From: Hydrogenoanaerobacterium saccharovorans
Lineage (GTDB): Bacteria; Bacillota; Clostridia; Oscillospirales; Ruminococcaceae
Assembly: GCF_003814745.1 (NCBI RefSeq)
Contig: NZ_RKRD01000001.1
Location: 1,860,001-1,924,000, forward strand
DNA: 64,000 nucleotides
Direction of reading: 5' to 3'
Shown: one piece after another, positions 34,339-43,650 of the stretch
Layout of the letters: each line of letters begins with the position of its first letter
Numbering within the stretch: the first letter of the stretch is position 1
Notes under the pieces: generated by a model
Database searches by the model: none
What the model saw: only the letters and a program-made list of their open reading frames with translations
Told to the model about the DNA's origin: nothing
Position numbers and translations under genes: made by a program

Positions 34339-36024
34339 TTAAGATTGTTTGCTTTTAAAATAAAGCAATTTTGCAGCAATATCCCACGGCAATGTTTGCT
34401 TCTCTACCAAAGCGGTAATTTCGGGCACATAAGGTGAAAACGGCAGATATTTTTGCAGCAATGCTAAGTTGTCGCTTTTGGGGGATGAGGCATCAATATG
34501 TGTTGCGGGAGAGGCAGCATTTTTAAGAATACGATTTTTAATTGTTTTTGCAAATAAGGTGATATCTGCATCTGAAAAAGCTAGCCCTGTGCTGTGGATA
34601 AGGCGAATGCTGTTTAAATCAAGCGCCGCATAATTGGTGGTTTCGTAATATGTAACCGTATTGGAGGGGTCTTCCCAATAACGCCACAAATAGCCTGTTG
34701 ATGTGGCTGTTATTTTGGTTTTAAAATAGCTGCATGCCTGCTTTACCACCTGCTTGAGCTGTGCGTCATTCTCTTCTTTTGCGTACAGTGCCATTGCCGA
34801 CACCAACGGCAGCTGCTGATTCCACGGGATAATTTTACCTCCGTTTAAAAATGTAGGGGAATTATCCATCTCTTTAAAAAACCCCCGTTCATCCCAGTTG
34901 TTTGCCAGCAAAGCATCAAACATCGTCTTTATCTCATCACGAAACCGCATTGCATCGGGGTGACCTTGGTTTTTTAATTCTATGTAAGTTTGGGTCATTG
35001 GCTCTAAAATAAGCGCGGTATGAACCGGTGTGGGAACATTGGTGTTTTCAACCATTGTATAGTCACAGCTCTGCGGCAGTGCGGTTGTATCATCACCAAG
35101 CCACGCTACCTCAACCACATGCTTGTCCTCCCTTGGCGAACCATAAAAGCTCCAGCTCACTTCTCGTTCCACTCTTTGTATCAAATCGGCAAGTGTGAGG
35201 TTTGGGAGGGTATAGGTTTTATTTTGGTGACGGATGTTTAAAGTAAAGGTGTTGGTATCTTGGTTGGAATTTACCGAAACATACGTCTGGTCATTTTGCT
35301 GAGAGTGAAATTGCAAAACAGCAAGGCGGTTGCCATCGGCATCTTTTATGGTGAAAAATGCGCCGTTGTAACGTGAGGTAGAACCCCACAGAGGGTAGAT
35401 ATTTCCATCAAAAGCTTGGCGATGGATGGCGTCATCCCGTTTTTTGAGCAGGGCATCGACCATTCGTACCGATTCGTTCAAAAACATCTTGTCATCGGTA
35501 GCTTTGTACGCGTAGTACATCCCCTCCAAAATCCAACTGACCTTCCAGCTTAGGTGCGCCTGCAAGCGTGTGTCGTAAGAGTAGTTTGTGACAGAACTGG
35601 TCCAATCCGAAGTAACCGGATAGATAAACTTTTTTTGCGGCGTACCCGCTTGAAACTCTTTGTAGATTTGCGCTTTGAGTTTTTCACTTACAGGGTCTTT
35701 CGGCGGCTGGGGGGGCTCCACGGACTCAGGCACTGATGATTCGGAAACAGCAGGTTTGCTGGATTGATTGCCTGTTTGTGCAGCAGATGGTTTCGGCTGT
35801 TCTTTGTTGGGCGCAACGGATGCAGGGGAAGACGATGATGGCTGCGATGACTCGGTTGTACTGCTTTCTTGGGTTGAGGAAGATGATAGAGAAATTTCTT
35901 CATCAGAATGAGCATTTTCTGATGAAAAGGAGGATTGTGAATAATCGGATGACTGCCGGGGCTGATTGGCGCAACCGCTTAAAATTGCTGCAAATATAAG
36001 GACAAATACAACGGCTTTTTTCAT
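34339..36024 (-). CDS. large lipoprotein with probable alpha/alpha-barrel domain
   Basis: 561-residue exported protein: signal peptide with lipobox ILSGC (C18), then about 85 residues very rich in Ser, Pro, Gln and Glu (a spacer to cross the wall), then a globular domain from about residue 110. The domain has repeated helical segments and motifs such as HLSWKVSWILEGMYYAYKA, GNIYPLWGSTSRYNG and GYLWRYWEDPSNTVTYYETTNYAALD, which look like an (alpha/alpha)-toroid carbohydrate-active enzyme (lyase, epimerase or hydrolase). I cannot place it in a named family. AGGTTACAGGTG precedes the ATG. A stem-loop lies in the region upstream. Confidence 0.65.
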   Translation of the reverse strand: MKKAVVFVLIFAAILSGCANQPRQSSDYSQSSFSSENAHSDEEISLSSSSTQESSTTESSQPSSSSPASVAPNKEQPKPSAAQTGNQSSKPAVSESSVPESVEPPQPPKDPVSEKLKAQIYKEFQAGTPQKKFIYPVTSDWTSSVTNYSYDTRLQAHLSWKVSWILEGMYYAYKATDDKMFLNESVRMVDALLKKRDDAIHRQAFDGNIYPLWGSTSRYNGAFFTIKDADGNRLAVLQFHSQQNDQTYVSVNSNQDTNTFTLNIRHQNKTYTLPNLTLADLIQRVEREVSWSFYGSPREDKHVVEVAWLGDDTTALPQSCDYTMVENTNVPTPVHTALILEPMTQTYIELKNQGHPDAMRFRDEIKTMFDALLANNWDERGFFKEMDNSPTFLNGGKIIPWNQQLPLVSAMALYAKEENDAQLKQVVKQACSYFKTKITATSTGYLWRYWEDPSNTVTYYETTNYAALDLNSIRLIHSTGLAFSDADITLFAKTIKNRILKNAASPATHIDASSPKSDNLALLQKYLPFSPYVPEITALVEKQTLPWDIAAKLLYFKSKQS

Positions 36025-36113
36025 AACTAGTACACCTGTAACCTTTCTATGTGTGAAACGAAGTATAAAATGTCATTTACAGGATGTCGTTCGTTATGGC
36101 TGAATAGCAACAA

Positions 36114-36165
36114 GCAGTGGAATGAGACAACAGTTGCCAAAACCGGTCTCAAATTATTCCACTGC
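36114..36165. repeat. inverted repeat upstream of the lipoprotein gene
   Basis: GCAGTGGAAT (36114-36123) and ATTCCACTGC (36156-36165) are perfect complements, with a further GAGAC/GTCTC pairing inside. It lies 90 bases before the lipoprotein start, so on the minus strand it would fold in the mRNA leader. No gene ends here on the plus strand, so an ordinary terminator is not expected. Confidence 0.55.
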
Positions 36166-36349
36166 AGATGATACAATTTTAACATTATTACCAAGCTCAA
36201 TCAACAAACTTCGCTATATTTTTCATTGGTAAAGTTTACCGATATGAGCACGCACAAATTTAGTATACAATGTTTGACAGCAAAAATAATTGATGTTATG
36301 CTTGTTTTTACAACAGCACTTGCTAATTCAACGTTAAGGGAGAATTGCA

Positions 36350-37033
36350 TTGGATTATACAATCAGAAAACAGCTTATTAACTTAGCCGAACCAAGCTAT
36401 CAAAAATTTTCTGCGTCACTTCTGCCGAATGTCCATTCTATTTTGGGCGTACGGCTGCCAGCCCTACGTAAAATAGCCAAACAACTTGCAAAAGAAGATT
36501 GGCGCGGTTATCTCAAAACCGCAGACAGCGAATATTTTGAAGAAGTTATGCTGCAAGGTATGGTGATTGGGTATGCGAAAGCAGACATAGAAGAGATTTT
36601 GCGCTATGCCGCTAATTTCATCCCTAAAATAGATAACTGGTCGGTATGCGACAGCTTTTGCAACGGGCTGAAAATGACAAAAGAACATCGCGAGATTGTT
36701 TTGGAGTTCATAAAGCCATATCTTACCTCGCCAAATGAATATGAAGTGCGTTTTGGTGTGGTAATGCTGCTAAACTGGTTTGTGGTGCCTGAATATATCC
36801 ACCGCCTCTTCCCCCTTTTTGACAGCATCTGTCACGAGGGTTATTATGCAAAAATGGCGGTTGCCTGGGCAATATCCATCTGCTTCATTCATTTTCCGAA
36901 GCAGACACTGTACTACCTTAAAAATAACCGCTTGGATGATTTTACTTACAATAAAGCCTTGCAAAAAATAACCGAATCTCTTCGAATAGAAGAACCTACC
37001 AAAAAACTGATTCGCAGCATGAAGCGCAAATAA
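36350..37033 (+). CDS. AlkD-like DNA alkylation repair protein
   Basis: 227-residue helical-repeat protein of the DNA alkylation repair (AlkD/AlkC, HEAT-like) family, which excises N3- and N7-alkylpurines. Landmarks: LGVRLPALRKIAKQLAKEDW, EEVMLQGMVIGYAK, FIPKIDNWSVCDSFCNGLK and NEYEVRFGVVMLLNWFV. The NWSVCD segment corresponds to the conserved W/D base-site region. Start TTG 36350, six bases after AAGGGAGA. Monocistronic, followed by a terminator shared with the fuc operon. Confidence 0.88.
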   Translation: MDYTIRKQLINLAEPSYQKFSASLLPNVHSILGVRLPALRKIAKQLAKEDWRGYLKTADSEYFEEVMLQGMVIGYAKADIEEILRYAANFIPKIDNWSVCDSFCNGLKMTKEHREIVLEFIKPYLTSPNEYEVRFGVVMLLNWFVVPEYIHRLFPLFDSICHEGYYAKMAVAWAISICFIHFPKQTLYYLKNNRLDDFTYNKALQKITESLRIEEPTKKLIRSMKRK

Positions 37034-37064
37034 AACAGCCGCAGCAAAAAAGCTACGGCTGTTT
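37033..37064. terminator. bidirectional terminator between alkD-like gene and fuc operon
   Basis: AAACAGCCG/CGGCTGTTT with inner AGC/GCT pairs around an A-rich loop, followed by ATTTTT on the plus strand and flanked by T's on the minus strand as well. It closes the convergent alkD-like and fucU genes. Confidence 0.75.
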
Positions 37065-37084
37065 ATTTTTGTGCTTTTAAATTG

Positions 37085-37516
37085 TTACACTACTACACCT
37101 TTTTTAAGAAGAATGTTGGCATACAGCGCGCCTTCGCCCGTTGTAACAACCGCAAAGGCTTTTTTCGCTTTTTCATAAAAAGCGAAACGCTCGATATAAT
37201 CAATCTGCGGTGCAGGATTTTCATGACGAGCCAAAATTTCGTTATAAGTTTGCCATATTACCGGCTGGTAACTGTCGCCCGCCATAACCTCCATTAACCC
37301 CACAGGTTTATCGCTGTATTTTACATCCAACGGCAGCAACTCTAAAATTGCATCCAACAATTCGGGGATTCCGTGTCCATCGCACCGAACTACCCTTTGC
37401 CCGCAGGTAACAGCGGGGAAATTACCGTCTGCCAATACGATTTCATCGCCATGCCCCATCTCCATAAGCACTTTTAACAGTTCAGGAGAGAGAATTTTGG
37501 GTATCTTTTTTAACAT
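37085..37516 (-). CDS. fucU: L-fucose mutarotase (RbsD/FucU family)
   Basis: 143-residue enzyme converting alpha- to beta-L-fucose, the anomer used by the isomerase. RbsD/FucU landmarks are LLKVLMEMGHGDEIVLADGNFPA near the N terminus (catalytic His in MGHGDE) and a C-terminal aromatic/Thr segment TTGEGALYANILLKKGV. Last gene of the fuc operon, 23 bases after fucI. GGGGAGGA precedes the ATG. Confidence 0.94.
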   Translation of the reverse strand: MLKKIPKILSPELLKVLMEMGHGDEIVLADGNFPAVTCGQRVVRCDGHGIPELLDAILELLPLDVKYSDKPVGLMEVMAGDSYQPVIWQTYNEILARHENPAPQIDYIERFAFYEKAKKAFAVVTTGEGALYANILLKKGVVV

Positions 37517-37539
37517 ATCGTTTCCTCCCCTCTTAATTG

Positions 37540-39324
37540 TCAGCCATAGATTGGGCCGTAATGCGAGCAGGCTTTATAGTCGGCGCCTTCAAGAGAATCA
37601 CTGCCAAACGCTGCCCAAGAGTGCGGACGATAGATTTTATCTTCTGGCACATTGTGCAAAGAAACAGGAATGCGCAGCATCGAGGCAAGCGTAATCAAAT
37701 CGGCGCCGATGTGTCCGTAGGCGAATGCACCGTGGTTGGCACCCCAGTTTGCCATAACACTGTAAACATCTTTAAACACCCCTTTGCCTGTAAGGCGCGG
37801 AACAAACCATGTGGTAGGCCAAGTGCGGTCGGTTCTCATATCAATGGTGTTATGTATCTGCTCATCAAGCAACGCAGTGTAACCCTCTGCCAACTGCAGT
37901 GTAGGGCCAACACCCTCCACAATGTTCATGCGCATAAGGGTAACGGGCATTTCGCTTTGCGTTTTGAAATGTGAGGAAAAACCACCGCCACGGAAATACT
38001 CGTAATTGGCACGCTCCCAGTCGGTTGCCTGTGTCATAGCACCAATATCTTCCTCAGTAACATCCCACCACTTTTTCATGCAGCCTTTGCCTTCGTTGTC
38101 TTTCGAAACTCCGGTTCCATCCAGTGCCGCTGCACCCGAATTGATAAGATGCATAAAACCATCTTTTGCTATGCCTTCGGGGCGTTTTCCTGTAACCCGC
38201 TCTACTGCATCGGGGCTCCAATAAGTGCGTACATCGGCAAAAACGGTAGCTGAATGCGTAAGCAGATTGCCAAACAGCATAGCAGTACCGTTGAGGGTAT
38301 CATTCTCGGTAGCAAACGGGATTGGACTGCGCTTGCCGTTCCAGTCAAAGGTAGAGTTGATAATGGCTTCCATAAAATCGCCGTTTGGCAGCCAGTCGGT
38401 CCACATTCTTTGGCCCTGAAAACCGCCTGCGATAGCATTTCTGCCCAAAGCTTCTTCGTGCCATCCCATTTCATCCAACTTGGGGTTACCAAGCATGATG
38501 TCACGGCAAACCAATGTTTGTTTTACAATGAACTCCCAATCCTTTTCGGCCGGAATATACTTTGATTTGGTAATAAGCTCGGGCAATTGCTTGCCTGCAT
38601 TGCAGTCGTAACCCTCTTTGCAATTGGCTTTTACCCAAGTCAATGCTTTTTCGTACTCATCATGGTCATAAATTTCAAGTGTAATACGGCGCAGTATTTC
38701 GGTCATATCCACCCATTCGGCACGGATACCCAAATATTTTTGGAAGAACGATGGGTCGCAAAAAGAACCCATGATGCCCATAGCAACCGAACCAAAGTTA
38801 ACGTATGCTTTGTTGCGCATCATACCAACTGCAACCGCACACTTAGCAAAGCGCAAAATCTTCTCTTTAACATCTTCGGGTACTCCTGTATCGCTGGCGT
38901 CTTTTACATCGTGCCCGTAAATTGAAAATGCAGGCAACCCTTTTTGTGCATGTGCCGCCAAAACTGCAGCAAGATAAACCGCACCGGGGCGTTCGGTTCC
39001 GTTAAAGCCCCACACAGCTTTGATGGTCAGAGGGTCCATATCCATGGTCTCGCTGCCGTAGCACCAGCAAGGGGTTACGGTAAGGGTACCGCACACATTT
39101 TGCGTAGCAAAATAATCGGCACTTCTGCCCGCTTCGGCACCGCCACCGATGGTGGTGGGTGAAATCACACACTGTACGGGCGTGCCATCCTGATAAAAAA
39201 GATTGCTGCTGATAAGCTCTGCAGCGGCATTCGCCATTGCCATAGTCTGTTTTTCAAGGCTTACACGAACACCGCCCCAGCGGCCGTCTATGGTAGGACG
39301 TATCCCGATTTTTGGATAATTCAT
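37540..39324 (-). CDS. fucI: L-fucose isomerase
   Basis: Mn-dependent ketol isomerase (594 residues, full length) turning L-fucose into L-fuculose; family members also act on D-arabinose. Typical segments: [19 protein letters not shown] at the start, [54 protein letters not shown] and [19 protein letters not shown] at the end. AAGGAGG lies before the ATG. Cotranscribed with fucO (29-base gap) and fucU. Substrate call is supported by the presence of mutarotase, kinase, aldolase and lactaldehyde reductase in the same operon. Confidence 0.96.
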   Translation of the reverse strand: MNYPKIGIRPTIDGRWGGVRVSLEKQTMAMANAAAELISSNLFYQDGTPVQCVISPTTIGGGAEAGRSADYFATQNVCGTLTVTPCWCYGSETMDMDPLTIKAVWGFNGTERPGAVYLAAVLAAHAQKGLPAFSIYGHDVKDASDTGVPEDVKEKILRFAKCAVAVGMMRNKAYVNFGSVAMGIMGSFCDPSFFQKYLGIRAEWVDMTEILRRITLEIYDHDEYEKALTWVKANCKEGYDCNAGKQLPELITKSKYIPAEKDWEFIVKQTLVCRDIMLGNPKLDEMGWHEEALGRNAIAGGFQGQRMWTDWLPNGDFMEAIINSTFDWNGKRSPIPFATENDTLNGTAMLFGNLLTHSATVFADVRTYWSPDAVERVTGKRPEGIAKDGFMHLINSGAAALDGTGVSKDNEGKGCMKKWWDVTEEDIGAMTQATDWERANYEYFRGGGFSSHFKTQSEMPVTLMRMNIVEGVGPTLQLAEGYTALLDEQIHNTIDMRTDRTWPTTWFVPRLTGKGVFKDVYSVMANWGANHGAFAYGHIGADLITLASMLRIPVSLHNVPEDKIYRPHSWAAFGSDSLEGADYKACSHYGPIYG

Positions 39325-39353
39325 ACTGATATACCTCCTTAAAAATTTAAGTT

Positions 39354-40505
39354 TTACAGCATTGATTTATAGAGTTTAATGATATCCTCCAGTATAGGGT
39401 CTTTGGGGTTGCCCGGTGTGCAAGCATCTGCCATAGCCGACTCTGCTAAGAATTGCAGGTCTTCTTCTTTTACCCCGACATCCGAAAGTTTGGCAGGGAT
39501 GTTGACATCTGTCGAAAGCTTTTTCACCGCTTGTACAGCGGCACTGCGGTACTGCTCTTGCGTCATACTCTCTGTTCCCTTTACGCCCATCGCTTTTGCA
39601 ATTTCGCGGTATTTTTCACCCGTTGCATCTGCGTTGTATTCCATCACAGTGGGCAGAATAATCGCATTTGCAACACCATGGGGTGTATCGTAAACCGCAC
39701 CCAAAGGATGTGCCATGGAGTGAACAATGCCCAAGCCAACATTGGAAAAGCCCATGCCGGCAATATACTGTGCAACAGCCATCTGCTCGCGCGCATCGAT
39801 GTCGCCCGCAACAGAAGCACGAAGCGAATTTGCAATCATTTCTATCGCTTTAATATGTACCATATCAGTCATTACCCATGCGCCTTTGGTGATGTAACCC
39901 TCAATCGCGTGTGTCAAGGCATCCATCCCTGTTGCCGCGCAAAGCCCTTTGGGCATCGATGCGGTCATATCCGGGTCAATTATGGCAACTACGGGGATAT
40001 CATGCGGGTCTACACATACAAACTTACGCTTTTTCTCTTCATCGGTAATAACATAGTTGATGGTTACTTCTGCCGCTGTGCCCGAAGTAGTAGAAACTGC
40101 AATGATGGGCAGGCACTTGTTTTTGGTATTGGCAACTCCCTCCAGGCTTCTTACATCGGCAAAATCGGGGTTGGTAATAATAATGCCGATTGCCTTTGCA
40201 GTATCAATCGCACTGCCGCCTCCAACCGCTACCAGAACATCTGCCCCCGCCTTTTTGCAAACTTCAACGCCTTCTTGTACATTGGCAATGCTGGGGTTTG
40301 CCTTAATATGGTCGAACACCTCGTAAGCAATACGCGAGTCATCCAGTACTTTGGTTACCTTGGCAGTAACCCCCAACTTCATCAGATCAGGGTCGGTTAC
40401 AAGCAATACTTTTTTCAATCCTCTTGCTTGTATCTCGGATGCTACGTTTTGAATAGCCCCTTTGCCAAAATAAGAGGTCTCGTTTAATATGATTCTGTTT
40501 GCCAT
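39354..40505 (-). CDS. fucO: lactaldehyde reductase (iron-containing alcohol dehydrogenase)
   Basis: 383-residue group III alcohol dehydrogenase. NAD-binding [26 protein letters not shown] and the metal site segment [30 protein letters not shown] with its histidines are intact. In the fucose pathway it reduces L-lactaldehyde to (S)-1,2-propanediol, allowing redox balance without oxygen. Placement between kinase and isomerase genes supports this specific role; a broader alcohol range is possible. AGGAGAGG precedes the ATG. No propanediol dehydratase genes are in the window, so propanediol may be excreted. Confidence 0.92.
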   Translation of the reverse strand: MANRIILNETSYFGKGAIQNVASEIQARGLKKVLLVTDPDLMKLGVTAKVTKVLDDSRIAYEVFDHIKANPSIANVQEGVEVCKKAGADVLVAVGGGSAIDTAKAIGIIITNPDFADVRSLEGVANTKNKCLPIIAVSTTSGTAAEVTINYVITDEEKKRKFVCVDPHDIPVVAIIDPDMTASMPKGLCAATGMDALTHAIEGYITKGAWVMTDMVHIKAIEMIANSLRASVAGDIDAREQMAVAQYIAGMGFSNVGLGIVHSMAHPLGAVYDTPHGVANAIILPTVMEYNADATGEKYREIAKAMGVKGTESMTQEQYRSAAVQAVKKLSTDVNIPAKLSDVGVKEEDLQFLAESAMADACTPGNPKDPILEDIIKLYKSML

Positions 40506-40528
40506 GCTAATCCTCTCCTTGCCATAAT

Positions 40529-42001
40529 TTATTTACTTACAACTATCTTCAGAAAGGCCTCGTAGCCCTTCATCCATTCATCACTGGGTTGTGCAAAGTA
40601 AACAACAGGGTTAAACGAGTTTTTGATCACTTTGCGTGCTTGCTCAATGCCGTCAATTTCGCCCAATGCAATCAGCTGTACTGCTACATTACCGAGTGCG
40701 GTTGCTTCAATCGGGCCAGCAACCACATCACAACCTGTTGCATCCGCAGTGAGTTGACATAAAAAGTTATCTTTGGTACCCCCGCCCATCATATGGATAC
40801 GGGAGTAGTTTTTGCCTGTACATTCACGAATCTGGCCATAGGCATACCTGTATTTCATGGCAAGGCTTTCGTAAATGCAGCGTACCACTTCTCCGTCAGT
40901 TTGCGGCTGATACTGCCCTGTTTTTTTGCAAAACTCCCGAATGCGCCGCGGAATGTTCCCCTGCGGTACAAACTCGGGGGCATCAGGATCTACAAAGCAG
41001 GCAAACGGTTTGCTTTGCTTTGCAAGCTGTTCCATATCGGCGTAGCTGTAATCTTTGCCTTCGCGGCGGAACTGCCTGCGTGTTTCCTGTATCATCCAAA
41101 GCCCGATGATATTTTTTAAGAAACGCGTTGTACCACCGTAGCCAACCTCGTTGGTAAGGTTGCATTTGTGCGAGCTTTCTCCGATTACAGGTGCTTTGAG
41201 TTCTGTACCGAACAGCGACCATGTTCCGCACGAAATAAAGATAAAATCTTCTTGCTCAGCAGGGGTTGCAGCAACGGCACTGGCAGTATCGTGCGATGCT
41301 ACAGCAACTACAGGCTTAGGGTCTACCCCCAATTCCTCACAGATTATTTCAGAAAGATTGCCTGTTATTGTGCCGGAATCGACCAATGGCGCAAAGATTC
41401 TGCGCGGCAGCTGCAGCGTATCGATGAGGTGCCAGTTCCATTGCTTGGTGTATGGGTCTAAAAGCTGTGTGGTAGAGGCAATCGAGCGTTCTGCACAATG
41501 TTTACCCGTAAGCAGGTAACCAAACAGGTCGGGCATAAGCAAAAAGCGGTCGGTTTGCTGTAAAAGATGAGAACGTTTTTTTAGCAGCGAATAAAGCTGG
41601 AAGATTGTATTGATCTCCATAAACTGGTTCCCGCTGATGCTATACAGCTCTTTGGCATCCATTTCTTTGCAAACTTCTTTAATCATGCCGCTTGTTCTTT
41701 TATCGCGGTAATGCACCGGATTTTCAAGCAAAGTTCCTTCAGCAGAAATCAAACCGAAATCCACACCCCAGGTATCAATACCGATACTGTCGAAACCGCC
41801 GCCGTTCTTTGCTTTTAAAATGCCTTGCTTCATCTCATAAAAAAGCCTGAGAATATCCCAGTATAGCGTTCCATTTACGCTGACAGGGTCGTTATCGAAT
41901 CGATGTATCTCTTTGAGGTTTATTTTGGTACCATCAAAACTGCCTAGCATCGCTCTTCCGCTGGAAGCACCATAGTCAAACGCCAAAACCTTTTTTTCCA
42001 T
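40529..42001 (-). CDS. FGGY-family sugar kinase, probable L-fuculokinase (rhamnulokinase-like)
   Basis: 490-residue FGGY kinase. The N-terminal phosphate-binding strand is VLAFDYGASSGRAMLG and the substrate segment GIDTWGVDFGLI; the ATPase core shows SHDTASAVAATPA, SCGTWSLFGTE and HMMGGGTKDNFLCQLTADATG. By look it is closer to RhaB-type rhamnulokinase than to enteric FucK, but the operon encodes only fucose enzymes, so the likely reaction is ATP-dependent phosphorylation of L-fuculose to the 1-phosphate. Rhamnulose as an extra substrate cannot be excluded. AGGAGG lies before the ATG. Confidence 0.88.
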   Translation of the reverse strand: MEKKVLAFDYGASSGRAMLGSFDGTKINLKEIHRFDNDPVSVNGTLYWDILRLFYEMKQGILKAKNGGGFDSIGIDTWGVDFGLISAEGTLLENPVHYRDKRTSGMIKEVCKEMDAKELYSISGNQFMEINTIFQLYSLLKKRSHLLQQTDRFLLMPDLFGYLLTGKHCAERSIASTTQLLDPYTKQWNWHLIDTLQLPRRIFAPLVDSGTITGNLSEIICEELGVDPKPVVAVASHDTASAVAATPAEQEDFIFISCGTWSLFGTELKAPVIGESSHKCNLTNEVGYGGTTRFLKNIIGLWMIQETRRQFRREGKDYSYADMEQLAKQSKPFACFVDPDAPEFVPQGNIPRRIREFCKKTGQYQPQTDGEVVRCIYESLAMKYRYAYGQIRECTGKNYSRIHMMGGGTKDNFLCQLTADATGCDVVAGPIEATALGNVAVQLIALGEIDGIEQARKVIKNSFNPVVYFAQPSDEWMKGYEAFLKIVVSK

Positions 42002-42031
42002 AGCACATCCTCCTGATTATATCGATATTTG

Positions 42032-42715
42032 TTACTTGTTGTACTTTTTATAACCCGGATGTTTCCCGCTTACTTTGTAATAATCGGTTCTCAGCTTTAA
42101 CAGTTTATCTATCTGCGGTTTTTCAATTTCTTTTGCTCCGCCCAGCAGATGCGCTGTAAAACTGATTTTTGCAAACAGCTCCAAAGTTTCCATACGATAA
42201 TATGCAGTGAGCACGTCGGCGCCAACTGCCAATGCCCCGTGGTTTTGCAGCAGCATTACGTCATGCTCTTTTAAATAAGGCGTAATTGCTTCGGGTACTT
42301 CCATCGTTGAAGGTGTTCCGTACGGAGTAAGCGGAATAGAACCGATGGCAACTACCGTTTCAATCATCGAGTATTCATCCAAGCTCAAGCCTGCTACTGC
42401 GTAACCGGTAGCCGTCGGCGGGTGTGCGTGAACTACCCCGTTTACATCTTCGCGCTCTTGATAGCAGCGCAAATGCATTTTTATTTCGGACGAAGGGCGG
42501 TAACCGTTGTTTGCTTCTAATATCTCACCTTGTGCATTAATTTTTACTAATTTTTCGGGTGTAATAAAGCTTTTGCTGATGCCGGTGGGGGTTGCTAAAA
42601 TAGTACCGTCTTCCAAACGTACCGAAACGTTACCGTCGTTGGCAGCAACCCAGCCGAGCTGCCACATTTTGTGGCAAATGTCGCAAATTTGCTCTCTGTA
42701 TTCCATTTCGTTCAT
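42032..42715 (-). CDS. fucA: L-fuculose-1-phosphate aldolase (class II)
   Basis: About 227-residue zinc aldolase of the AraD/FucA family, splitting fuculose-1-phosphate into dihydroxyacetone phosphate and L-lactaldehyde. Zinc ligands are the histidines in VVHAHPPTATGY and NHGALAVG; ANDGNVSVR and TPTGISKS bind phosphate. The catalytic Glu/Tyr region is around MIETVVAIGSIPL. Start at ATG 42715, seven bases after AGGAGG, rather than an earlier in-frame start at 42796 that would run through the promoter. First gene of the fuc operon, divergent from the DeoR-type regulator. Confidence 0.95.
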   Translation of the reverse strand: MNEMEYREQICDICHKMWQLGWVAANDGNVSVRLEDGTILATPTGISKSFITPEKLVKINAQGEILEANNGYRPSSEIKMHLRCYQEREDVNGVVHAHPPTATGYAVAGLSLDEYSMIETVVAIGSIPLTPYGTPSTMEVPEAITPYLKEHDVMLLQNHGALAVGADVLTAYYRMETLELFAKISFTAHLLGGAKEIEKPQIDKLLKLRTDYYKVSGKHPGYKKYNK

Positions 42716-42736
42716 CTTGGTTCCTCCTATATCGAT

Positions 42737-42746
42737 GTTGATTGAA
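42737..42746. promoter_or_regulatory. candidate regulator half-operator, fuc side
   Basis: GTTGATTGAA lies between the fuc -10 box and the fucA ribosome site. An inverted copy with one change (TTCGATCAAC) sits at 42860-42869 in the equivalent place before the DeoR gene. Confidence 0.5.
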
Positions 42747-42766
42747 CTTTTTCTAACTTTAAGCAA

Positions 42767-42795
42767 ATTATACATAATGTTTTGTATTAAGTCCA
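42767..42795 (-). promoter_or_regulatory. fuc operon promoter
   Basis: Minus strand TGGACT (42790-42795), 17-base spacer, perfect TATAAT (42767-42772). It directs transcription of fucA and the genes behind it. Confidence 0.6.
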
Positions 42796-42810
42796 TATAT
42801 TTAATACAGA

Positions 42811-42839
42811 TTGATAAACTGAAAACATTATAGTATAAT
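42811..42839 (+). promoter_or_regulatory. promoter of the DeoR-family regulator gene
   Basis: TTGATA (42811-42816), 17-base spacer, perfect TATAAT (42834-42839), 45 bases before the regulator ATG and back to back with the fuc promoter. Confidence 0.75.
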
Positions 42840-42859
42840 TTGAATCATAATCAATCAGT

Positions 42860-42869
42860 TTCGATCAAC
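42860..42869. promoter_or_regulatory. candidate regulator half-operator, DeoR side
   Basis: TTCGATCAAC, the inverted match (9 of 10) of GTTGATTGAA at 42737-42746. Both copies lie just downstream of the divergent -10 boxes, where a bound repressor would block both promoters. Confidence 0.5.
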
Positions 42870-42884
42870 AAGGAGGTTTTAAAA

Positions 42885-43631
42885 ATGTTATGTTTTGAAA
42901 GACAACAGCAAATTTTGGATATTTTAAAACAACGGCGCAGTGCAACCGTAGAGTTTTTAAGCAAACGGCTTTATGTAAGTGCGCCCACCATACGGCGAGA
43001 CCTTGCCCAGATGGAAGAAGAAGGTATGATTTTAAGAGTGCGCGGAGGCGCCGCATTGCTTGAGGGCACCAACCAAGATGCCCCTTTATTGGTGCGCACT
43101 TCAAAAAACCGCGAAAAAAAGCTGCACATTGCCAACATTGCACAGCGTTATATTACCGATTCATGTACTGTATTTTTAGATTCGAGCTCTACGGTTACCG
43201 TCTTAGCTGAAAAGCTTGACCGTTTTAAAAACCTCAGTATTGTTACCAACGGCACCGCCACAGCACAGCTTTTAAACGAAACAACCTCCGCAAAAATATT
43301 TTCGTGCGGAGGAGTGATTCAGAACAAATCATCTATTGTAGGGCCGTTTGCCGTACAAATGGTGAACAGCTTTTACGCAGATGTTTTGTTTTTATCGTGC
43401 TGCGGACTTTCGCTTAACTGCGGGTCTACCGAGGCAAGCGAAGACAGCGCGGCAGTAAAAAAAGCAATGTTTTATAACGCAAAAAAGAAAATTATGCTTT
43501 GTGACAGTACCAAGCTGGGGCTGGAGTTTTTTTGTAAAGTTTGTGCGGTTTCGCAGCTGGATGCAATCATCACGGATGAAAAACCCAACGATGAATTTTT
43601 GCATAATGCCGGTATTCCTATCTTGTTTTAA
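42885..43631 (+). CDS. DeoR-family transcriptional regulator, probable fuc repressor
   Basis: 248-residue regulator: N-terminal helix-turn-helix (RQQQILDILKQRRSATVEFLS with recognition helix SAPTIRRDLAQME), followed by a DeoR sensor domain with VFLDSSSTVTVLAEKL and a C-terminal KIMLCDSTKLG, which binds sugar phosphates in this family. Start at ATG 42885, eight bases after AAGGAGG. Divergent from fucA, so it most likely controls the fuc operon and itself, with fuculose-1-phosphate as the plausible inducer (inference). Paired sequence repeats in the shared promoter region are candidate operators. Confidence 0.9.
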   Translation: MLCFERQQQILDILKQRRSATVEFLSKRLYVSAPTIRRDLAQMEEEGMILRVRGGAALLEGTNQDAPLLVRTSKNREKKLHIANIAQRYITDSCTVFLDSSSTVTVLAEKLDRFKNLSIVTNGTATAQLLNETTSAKIFSCGGVIQNKSSIVGPFAVQMVNSFYADVLFLSCCGLSLNCGSTEASEDSAAVKKAMFYNAKKKIMLCDSTKLGLEFFCKVCAVSQLDAIITDEKPNDEFLHNAGIPILF

Positions 43632-43650
43632 GATGTGCAAGCACTGCTCT

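Noticed and set aside
42716..42796. Longer fucA start at 42796
   Set aside because: It would translate through the promoter and operator region; the ATG at 42715 has AGGAGG seven bases upstream.
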